Both the position numbers and the translations under genes were made by a program. This document shows, piece by piece, positions 6,386-11,346 of a DNA stretch of 11,346 nt. The notes under the pieces are model-generated. The model saw only the letters and a program-made list of their open reading frames with translations. It had not been told where the DNA came from and ran no database searches. The DNA is from DTU078 sp033808535 (GTDB taxonomy: Bacteria; Bacillota; Clostridia; Oscillospirales; CAG-272), in the NCBI GenBank assembly GCA_033808535.1, contig JAPXNL010000069.1:1-11346 (forward strand). Reading direction: 5' to 3'. Every line of letters starts with the position of its first letter. Within the stretch, counting starts at the first letter, position 1.

Positions 6386-6729
6386 TGCGCGGGCGATTAA
6401 AACGCCTTATAAAAAATTAGCGCCGATTGTATGCGACAAATGCGGATTGGTGATACATAAATAAAGGCAAGCATCCGCTGTAAAAACTCCACTATAATTG
6501 AACATCGGATAATAAAATGTGCCGCCTGTTCGGGTCTCTTTACCCGTGCAGGCGGCTTCGTTTTTATTATACTCCGGTGATTTTTGGTAATCCCGACTCC
6601 ATCGCACATGAATTACGGTAATTATTGGCGCAGTTTTCGCCGCACCGAACATATTTTGCAGGGCGGAATAATACACATAGCATTGTAAAAGATTATAGAC
6701 CGATATCAATTTAAAGGATGGAGTATAAA
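6386..6729. other. Intergenic region holding a terminator and a small palindrome
   Basis: No gene is supported here. It holds a perfect TATAAT at 6493-6498 without a matching -35 box, the strong terminator at 6509-6570, a 13-base palindrome AATTAC-G-GTAATT at 6611-6623, and the ribosome site of the next gene (GGATGGAG, 6716-6723). I found no convincing promoter for the S1-domain gene. A weak candidate is TTGCAG (6656-6661) with TAGCAT (6678-6683). Confidence 0.5.
6509..6570 (+). terminator. Strong intrinsic terminator
   Basis: GCCGCCTG (6521-6528) pairs with CAGGCGGC (6549-6556). An inner stem CGGGT (6531-6535) with ACCCG (6542-6546) extends it past a 2x2 internal loop. TTTTTATTAT follows at 6561-6570 and is mirrored by ATAATAAAA at 6509-6517, so the element could end transcripts from either side. 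It lies 135 bases after the transporter stop. Confidence 0.85.
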
Positions 6730-7695
6730 ATGAGGACCGACGCTTTTGATCGCGCCACAAAATACCCGCCTGAAGGCGGGCTGATATGCACGCCGCAGAA
6801 CAGGCTGGCGCTTTCGTCGCGTGCGGCGCTTGAGCGCGCATGCGCGGAGGGAACGATACTTGAGGCGCAGGCGATCCGCTGCATATCCGATTACAGTCTT
6901 GAAGTTGAGCTGTGCGACGGCATCAAAGGCTTTATACCGCGTGAAGAAGTGCTGTACGACCCATCGCCCAACCCCAGCCCGCCGCGCGACATAGCGATTC
7001 TAACGCGAGTGGGCAAGCCCGTCTGTTTCAAGGTGCTCGGTTTCACGCCCGACGGAAACGCGCTCCTGTCGCGGCGCGAGGCTCAGCGGGAATGCTATGA
7101 GGCGTATATATACGGGCTGGATCCGGGTGATGTCATCAATGCGCGCATTACCCATCTGGAGCACTTCGGCGCATTTGCGGATATAGGATGCGGGTATATA
7201 TCGCTGATGACTATCGACGCGATCTCGGTGTCGCGCATCTCGCATCCGCGCGACAGGTTCTGGTGCGGCATGAACATACTCGCCTGCGTGCGCTCCATCG
7301 ACCGCGAAAGGGGAAGGGTTTGCATTTCGCAGCGCGAGCTGTTCGGCACATGGCTTGAGAATGCCTCGAAGTTCCAGGCCGGGCATACGGTTGCAGGCAT
7401 AATACGCGGTGTGGAGAGCTACGGCGTATTCATCGAGTTGACGCCAAACCTTGCGGGGCTTGCCGAATACACGCCCGACGTGGAGCCCGGGCAAAGCGCG
7501 GCGGTATACATAAAAAGCATCAATCCCGCCCGGATGAAAATCAAACTTGTGATTGTGGATGTATATTCCGCGCCGCCGGGCCCGCCCAAGCGCCCGGTCT
7601 ATGTAGACGGCATACATGCGGGCATGCACATCAGCTATTGGCGCTATTCTCCGCCCGAATGCGACAAGGTTATCGAAACGAGATTTGACGAGTGA
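6730..7695 (+). CDS. S1-domain RNA-binding protein (ribosomal protein S1-like)
   Basis: A 321-residue cytoplasmic protein with three S1-type OB-fold repeats, at about residues 41-110, 131-203 and 218-280. Repeat 1 has 'GTILEAQAIRCISDYSLEVEL', repeat 2 'GDVINARITHLEHFGAFADI', and repeat 3 'GHTVAGIIRGVESYGVFIEL'. In repeats 2 and 3 the 'FGAFADI' and 'YGVFIEL' strands are the classic RNA-facing surface. It is shorter than the six-repeat S1 of proteobacteria, but several Gram-positive S1-like proteins have three to four repeats. The likely role is binding mRNA at translation or in RNA turnover. The tail (after about residue 285) is Pro-rich, then has a 'HAGMHISYWRYSPPECDKVIETRFDE' end that I do not recognise. 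The ATG at 6730 is preferred over 6718, which falls within its ribosome site GGATGGAG. Confidence 0.82.
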   Translation: MRTDAFDRATKYPPEGGLICTPQNRLALSSRAALERACAEGTILEAQAIRCISDYSLEVELCDGIKGFIPREEVLYDPSPNPSPPRDIAILTRVGKPVCFKVLGFTPDGNALLSRREAQRECYEAYIYGLDPGDVINARITHLEHFGAFADIGCGYISLMTIDAISVSRISHPRDRFWCGMNILACVRSIDRERGRVCISQRELFGTWLENASKFQAGHTVAGIIRGVESYGVFIELTPNLAGLAEYTPDVEPGQSAAVYIKSINPARMKIKLVIVDVYSAPPGPPKRPVYVDGIHAGMHISYWRYSPPECDKVIETRFDE

Positions 7696-7735
7696 GGGTA
7701 CAAACTCTTGCGGTGTGCTTTTGCGAAAATAAATG

Positions 7736-7778
7736 CTGCCGGTGTGCGGAAAAACCCAGACCGGCAGTGAGAGATTTT
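7736..7778 (+). terminator. Hairpin after the S1-domain gene
   Basis: CTGCCGGT (7736-7743) pairs perfectly with ACCGGCAG (7760-7767) across a 16-base loop. TTTTT follows at 7774-7778 after a short spacer. The distance to the T-run makes it a moderate terminator; the next hairpin may back it up. Confidence 0.5.
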
Positions 7779-7794
7779 TGCCTTGCATATAACT

Positions 7795-7833
7795 ATAACA
7801 CCGCCCACAGGCGGTGTTATTTATTGACATTTT
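7795..7833 (+). terminator. Second terminator after the S1-domain gene
   Basis: An 11-bp stem, ATAACACCGCC (7795-7805) with GGCGGTGTTAT (7810-7820), has a 4-base loop and is followed by TTATTGACATTTT. The T-rich but interrupted tail suits an intrinsic terminator. Confidence 0.7.
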
Positions 7834-8073
7834 ACTCCCCGAGTGAGTTTACATACCCGCAGCCTGCGAGTTATACGGCTCAACGGGCGAGCGAATCGAT
7901 GTGGCGGGCTTTAGCTTCAGATCAAATCGAGGTGTTATTTGAGACAGCGATTCCATGTATTGATTGAGTGGTAAAGCAAAAAAGTGTTTTGTTCATAAAA
8001 TATAAAGTGTGAACGTTTTTGTCTGCTGCTTCTTTAACACATTGCCAAACTGAAGTTTTATCTCTATTACCGC
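7834..8073. other. Intergenic region, no gene seen
   Basis: No coding sequence with a ribosome site is visible on either strand. The only structure noticed is an inverted repeat, GTTCA (7991-7995) and TGAAC (8010-8014), around an AT-rich centre about 60 bases before the T-box promoter. This could be a regulator site or chance. Confidence 0.4.
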
Positions 8074-8103
8074 TTGACAAGCAGCGCTGCGGTGTGGTAT
8101 AAT
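8074..8103 (+). promoter_or_regulatory. Near-consensus promoter of the T-box operon
   Basis: TTGACA (8074-8079), 18 bases, TATAAT (8098-8103). Both boxes are perfect, and the -10 is preceded by TGG (an extended -10 element). The start should lie near 8110, just upstream of the T-box. The spacer holds a perfect 10-base palindrome, GCAGCGCTGC (8081-8090). A promoter this strong fits control by attenuation rather than at initiation. Confidence 0.88.
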
Positions 8104-8109
8104 CGCATA

Positions 8110-8472
8110 AATAGTTGTAAAGGCAATGACGAAGCCAAGTACGCTTCGCCCGCGGTCACAGAGAGAGACGCAAAACGCTTGAAAGCGTTTAGCTGAAAGC
8201 GTCTTACCACGGTCAGCGGAAACTCACTTCCGAGCCGGTACGCCCAAAGGACTCTCATCCGAGTAAGCGGCACGGGTTCTCCCGTTACAGAGATAGGATA
8301 TACAGGCATTTATGCCTGCGGCAAAAAGCCTGCGAAAATTTGCCAAAGGCAATATGTGCAATTGTATCCGAATGAGGCGGCTCGCTTTGTGCGGGCAATT
8401 TCGGTGGTACCGCGGAGTAATTATATGCTCCGTCCGATTTCGCGTATATCGCGATCGGACGGAGCTTTTTTT
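8110..8472 (+). promoter_or_regulatory. T-box leader RNA, leucine (CUC) specifier predicted
   Basis: This leader senses uncharged tRNA. Stem I closes with GGC (8122-8124) to GCC (8234-8236), a kink-turn-like AATGAC/cGA, and GAAG (8131-8134) to CTTC (8227-8230). The AGTA S-turn is at 8138-8141. Opposite it is GAAA (8219-8222), then CTC (8223-8225) and A. This matches the arrangement of known T-boxes, in which the specifier precedes a purine at the stem edge, and reads as leucine CUC. An AGAGAGA element (8160-8166) and a GCTG (GNUG) at 8192-8195 mark the distal stem. The T-box core GGTGGTACCGCG is at 8403-8414. The antiterminator forms from TCGG (8401-8404) with CCGA (8434-8437) and GCGGAG (8412-8417) with CTCCGT (8428-8433). 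The bulge TGGT offers U to a discriminator A73, as tRNA-Leu has. The fold was drawn by hand. Confidence 0.88.
8427..8472 (+). terminator. T-box attenuator terminator
   Basis: GCTCCGTCCGAT (8427-8438) pairs perfectly over 12 bp with ATCGGACGGAGC (8454-8465), followed by seven Ts. The 5' arm overlaps the 3' arms of the antiterminator, so the two folds exclude each other. Uncharged tRNA would favour read-through into the synthetase gene. Confidence 0.93.
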
Positions 8473-8515
8473 GTTTTCCTGCAACACACTCTTCGAAAGG
8501 AAGGTATCTTATATC

Positions 8516-10192
8516 ATGGAGTTAATCGAAAGAACACTGGGACAGCAGCTTGAGCTTATGGCAAGCCGCTTTCCGGACAATGAAGCGGTTGTATTTGAAG
8601 ATGTTATAAACGGTGAAGAAATAAAATACCGCCGCACCTATGCGGAGTTTAATGCCGAGTGCGAGCGGGTGGCGCGCGCGTTTTACGCTCTGGGAATACG
8701 CACCGGCGATCACATTGCCATCTGGGCGACAAACTACCCGCAGTGGCTGCTCACGCTTTTCGGTACGGCAAAGCTTGGCGCTGTTCTGGTGACGGTCAAC
8801 ACCGCATACAAAATACATGAGGCCGAGTATCTGTTCAGGCAGTCGGATACAAAGATGATTGTAGCCTGCGACGGGTACAAGGATGTTTCATATATAAATA
8901 TATTAAACGGGCTTTGTCCGGAGATCGCGACCGGAAACCGCGCATCGCTTGAGTGCCGTGCACTGCCCAGGCTGAAAACAATCGTTACCATCGACCGCGA
9001 GACTTACCCCGGCATGTACAACTGGCGCGAGCTCGACGCGCTTGCCGACACCGTGGACGAAGCGGAATTTGAGGCGGCGCGCGCAAATCTGAGCTGTTAC
9101 GATGTGGTGAATATCCAGTACACGTCCGGAACGACGGGCTTCCCGAAAGGCGTAATGCTCACGCACTACAATGTACTCAACAACGGCATGTCAATCGGCG
9201 ATTGCATGAAACTGACCGAGGCCGACCGCCTTTGCGTGACTGTCCCGCTTTTCCACTGTTTCGGACTGGTGCTTGCAACACTGGCTTCGGTGACGCACGG
9301 CTCGACAATCGTGCTTGTCAATTACTTCAGCCCGATAAAGGTGCTGCGCACGGTCGAACGCGAGCGCTGTACGGCGCTGCACGGCGTGCCGACAATGTTT
9401 ATCGCATTGCTTGAGCATCCGGAGTTTAAAAACTTCAAATTCTGCCTGCGCACGGGTATTATGGCCGGCTCGCCGTGCCCCATAAAGACAATGCGCCAGG
9501 TTATAGATGAGATGGGCATGCGGGAGATTACAATCACTTACGGCCAGACGGAGGCGTCGCCCGGATGCACCATGACCAACACCGACGACCCGGTCGAAAA
9601 GCGCGTGAACACCGTCGGTCGTGTCATGCCGGGCGTCGAAACCAAAATTGTCGACCCCGAGACCGGCGAGGAGCTGGGTCCGGGCAAAATCGGCGAGTTC
9701 TGCGCGCGCGGATATAATATAATGAAGGGTTACTATAAAATGCCCGAGGCGACCGCACAGGCAATCGACAAAGATGGCTGGCTTCATACCGGCGACCTTG
9801 CCTGCCGTGACGAGGACGGCTACTACAAGATAACAGGCCGCATAAAGGATATGATCATCCGCGGCGGCGAGAACATCTACCCGAAGGAAATTGAGGACTT
9901 TATATATACCCATCCAAAGGTAATGGACGTTCAGGTTATCGGCGTGCCGTCAAAAACCTACGGCGAGGAAATAATGGCTTGCATTATACCCAAGGAAGGT
10001 GCTATAATAGACGAGGAAGAGATTAAGGAATACGTGCGCTCGCATATGGCAAAGCATAAAACCCCCTCGTATGTGAAGATCGTCGACAGCTTCCCGATGA
10101 ACGCGGCGGGCAAGATACAGAAATACAAGCTCCGCGAAGCCGCTATCGAGGAACTGAAGCTGCGCGAAGCCGCATCGATCGAAACCGCGTGA
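8516..10192 (+). CDS. AMP-forming acyl-CoA synthetase (ACSF2/YngI-like)
   Basis: A 558-residue member of the ANL superfamily. It would join a carboxylic acid to CoA through an acyl-AMP, using ATP. The nucleotide-binding loop 'YTSGTTGFPKGV' starts at Tyr202, 'YGQTEASP' at Tyr342, and Asp427 in 'GWLHTGDLA' should hold the ribose. The hinge 'GRIKDMIIRGGENIYPKEIE' and the catalytic lysine of the C-terminal lid, Lys533 in 'AAGKIQKYKLRE', are present. The overall type resembles medium-chain or short-branched acyl-CoA ligases such as ACSF2 and Bacillus YngI; the acid cannot be named. AAGGAAGG (8497-8504) lies 11 bases before the ATG. The frame is open further upstream, to 8312, but that part lies within the T-box RNA. 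Expression should be induced when tRNA-Leu is uncharged. The next gene follows by 16 bases. Confidence 0.9.
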   Translation: MELIERTLGQQLELMASRFPDNEAVVFEDVINGEEIKYRRTYAEFNAECERVARAFYALGIRTGDHIAIWATNYPQWLLTLFGTAKLGAVLVTVNTAYKIHEAEYLFRQSDTKMIVACDGYKDVSYINILNGLCPEIATGNRASLECRALPRLKTIVTIDRETYPGMYNWRELDALADTVDEAEFEAARANLSCYDVVNIQYTSGTTGFPKGVMLTHYNVLNNGMSIGDCMKLTEADRLCVTVPLFHCFGLVLATLASVTHGSTIVLVNYFSPIKVLRTVERERCTALHGVPTMFIALLEHPEFKNFKFCLRTGIMAGSPCPIKTMRQVIDEMGMREITITYGQTEASPGCTMTNTDDPVEKRVNTVGRVMPGVETKIVDPETGEELGPGKIGEFCARGYNIMKGYYKMPEATAQAIDKDGWLHTGDLACRDEDGYYKITGRIKDMIIRGGENIYPKEIEDFIYTHPKVMDVQVIGVPSKTYGEEIMACIIPKEGAIIDEEEIKEYVRSHMAKHKTPSYVKIVDSFPMNAAGKIQKYKLREAAIEELKLREAASIETA

Positions 10193-10208
10193 GCAGGAGA
10201 AATTTACT

Positions 10209-11027
10209 TTGACAATGAAACTTTCATTTTCAACGCTCGGTTGTCCCGACTGGGAGTTCGGCGAGGTTTTCGCCGTTGCGTCCGACCTCGGCTATGACGG
10301 CATTGAGGTGCGGGGCATAGGTGACGAGATATACGCTCCGCGCGTGCGGGAATTTCAGCCCGAACATATAGAGGAAGTTAAAGCAAAACTGCGTGCCTCA
10401 AAGGTGTGCATACCGATTCTCACGTCGGGCGCGTATCTTGCCGCAAATCCGGATGTTGACACAGCCGAGTTTGAGGTCAAAGACTACGTTATGCTTGCCG
10501 AAAAACTGGGCGTTCCGTTTGTGCGCGTGCTCGGTGAGTGCAGCCCGGAGCCGCGCGGCGGCGTCGACCGAGACGATGTGCTTTGCCGCTTTAAAGAACT
10601 GTGCAAGTTTGCCGAAGGATTTGGGATAACGCTGCTCATTGAGACAAACGGCTGGCTTGCAGGCTCAAACGAAATGCTGAAGTTCATCGAGCAAGCCGAT
10701 ATGCCCAACGCCGGCGTGCTGTGGGATATTCACCACACCGTGCGTTTCTTCGGCGAGCGCCCGGCGGATACAGTCGCGCAGCTGGGCAATTGCATAAAGC
10801 ACGTTCACGTGAAGGATTCGGTGCGCGGAACAAACGGGAAGATCACCTATATGCTCACCGGATACGGCGATATACCCGTCGGGGAGGCTTATAATGCGCT
10901 TTCGGCGATAGGCTATGACGGCTTTTATTCATACGAGTGGGTAAAGCGCTGGTCGAGAGAGCTTGCCGAGCCCGGGATTGCGTTCTACCAGTATATAAGC
11001 TACATGCGCGGGTTGGAGGGCGACTGA
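10209..11027 (+). CDS. Sugar phosphate isomerase/epimerase-like TIM-barrel protein
   Basis: A 272-residue protein of the xylose isomerase-like TIM-barrel (AP endonuclease family 2) superfamily, a normal length. Likely divalent-metal ligands are Glu145 ('LLIETNGW'), Asp173 ('LWDIHHT'), His198/His200 ('KHVHVKD') and Glu243 ('YSYEWVKRW'). This order and spacing match the sugar epimerases. The N-terminal 'KLSFSTLGCPDW' is the first strand, and 'GYGDIPVGEAYNALSAIGYDG' is also typical. Members act on sugars, inositols or hydroxypyruvate; the substrate is unknown here. The TTG at 10209 is 8 bases from GGAGA (10196-10200), while the ATG at 10215 is 14 away, so I favour TTG; the two differ by two residues. 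It is 16 bases after the acyl-CoA ligase and should share the T-box control. Confidence 0.85.
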   Translation: MTMKLSFSTLGCPDWEFGEVFAVASDLGYDGIEVRGIGDEIYAPRVREFQPEHIEEVKAKLRASKVCIPILTSGAYLAANPDVDTAEFEVKDYVMLAEKLGVPFVRVLGECSPEPRGGVDRDDVLCRFKELCKFAEGFGITLLIETNGWLAGSNEMLKFIEQADMPNAGVLWDIHHTVRFFGERPADTVAQLGNCIKHVHVKDSVRGTNGKITYMLTGYGDIPVGEAYNALSAIGYDGFYSYEWVKRWSRELAEPGIAFYQYISYMRGLEGD

Positions 11028-11073
11028 TAGCCTGAATTCTTGGCTGCCCGCTTGGCACAGGACCGAACGATCA

Positions 11074-11094
11074 CAGCACCCATAAGGAGTGCTG
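11074..11094 (+). other. Small hairpin after the isomerase gene
   Basis: CAGCAC (11074-11079) pairs with GTGCTG (11089-11094) across a 9-base loop. No T-run follows. It may be part of the 3' end of the transcript. Confidence 0.35.
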
Positions 11095-11112
11095 ACGAAA
11101 ACTAAAATGATA

Positions 11113-11139
11113 CCGCCGGACACCTCACGTGTCCGGCGG
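11113..11139 (+). terminator. Probable terminator of the T-box operon
   Basis: CCGCCGGACAC (11113-11123), loop CTCAC, GTGTCCGGCGG (11129-11139): an 11-bp perfect stem 85 bases after the isomerase stop. The plus tail ACGCATATTT is weak. The minus-strand tail TATCATTTTAG is better, so it could work in both directions. Confidence 0.6.
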
Positions 11140-11176
11140 ACGCATATTTGGCACCCAGAGGGGGCGCGGGAGATAC

Positions 11177-11264
11177 CTTCCCCCGTGAGGGGGGAGTCCG
11201 GAGGGGTACGCCCCTCTTGTGTTCTTTTCTTCGATGGATTATCATATTAAGTGCAAGAAAAGAA
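11177..11264. repeat. GC-rich hairpins and A/T inverted repeat, possible dispersed element
   Basis: Hairpin 1 is CTTCCCCC (11177-11184), loop GTGA, GGGGGGAG (11189-11196). Hairpin 2 is GAGGGG (11201-11206), loop TACG, CCCCTC (11211-11216). It is followed by an A/T inverted repeat, TTCTTTTCTT (11222-11231) and AAGAAAAGAA (11255-11264), perfect over 10 bases. The composition is unlike the rest of the window. GC-rich units of this look are often repeated between genes in Clostridia, but copies outside this window cannot be seen. From 11265 to the end nothing else is recognised. Confidence 0.4.
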
Positions 11265-11346
11265 TTAACAAAAAAGAAAAGCAATTCATAAGAAGATGAC
11301 CTATCATGGTAAATGGTGAGTAAACCAGAAAGGATCGTCAATCTTA

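Noticed and set aside
7000..7830. 276-codon minus-strand frame opposite the S1-domain gene
   Set aside because: It is a shadow of the GC-rich S1 gene; the plus strand has conserved domains and a ribosome site.
7692..7967. 91-codon open frame after the S1-domain gene
   Set aside because: It overlaps the S1 gene end, has no ribosome site, crosses two terminator hairpins and shows no protein-like pattern.
8312..8515. In-frame upstream extension of the acyl-CoA synthetase
   Set aside because: It lies inside the T-box RNA, including the terminator, and encodes no conserved synthetase sequence. The ATG at 8516 has its own ribosome site.
9191..9913. 240-codon minus-strand frame opposite the acyl-CoA synthetase
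   Set aside because: It mirrors the synthetase's coding pattern and has no recognisable domain.
11102..11341. 79-codon minus-strand frame at the right edge
   Set aside because: It is a translation of the hairpin-rich repeat region and has no clear ribosome site.

Overview
The window looks like chromosomal DNA from a flagellated member of the Firmicutes, class Clostridia. The reasons are strong purine-rich Shine-Dalgarno sites, several TTG starts, a T-box leader RNA, a fliD-fliS-motA-motB cluster, and a three-gene set of small proteins of a type I associate with clostridial genomes. No species can be named. All main genes appear intact; only the first is cut, by the window edge.

Layout. (1) Positions 2-3158, plus strand: the end of fliD (filament cap), fliS (flagellin chaperone), an overlapping FlgN/FliT-like coiled-coil chaperone, then motA and motB (stator). 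(2) A hairpin at 3217-3265 can end transcription from both sides. It separates motB from a minus-strand operon (4487 down to 3331) of three small uncharacterised proteins. (3) At 4509-4550 two promoters point in opposite directions and overlap around an imperfect palindrome. One drives the minus-strand operon; the other drives a YfcE-type metallophosphoesterase (4593-5102). An MFS transporter follows (5168-6385). (4) A three-repeat S1-domain RNA-binding protein (6730-7695) sits alone between terminators. (5) A near-consensus promoter (8074-8103) drives a T-box leader (about 8110-8472). Its specifier reads as CUC (leucine). Below it lie an AMP-forming acyl-CoA synthetase (8516-10192) and, 16 bases on, a xylose-isomerase-like TIM-barrel protein (10209-11027). 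(6) The last 240 bases carry GC-rich hairpins and an A/T inverted repeat resembling a dispersed intergenic element.

The part most worth attention is block 5. T-boxes normally control aminoacyl-tRNA synthetases and genes for amino acid synthesis or uptake. Here a leucine-type T-box appears to switch on an acyl-CoA ligase when tRNA-Leu is uncharged. One coherent reading is that the ligase activates isovalerate (or another branched acid) so that leucine can be made by reductive carboxylation of isovaleryl-CoA. This is inference: the sequence shows the RNA and the ligase, not the substrate.
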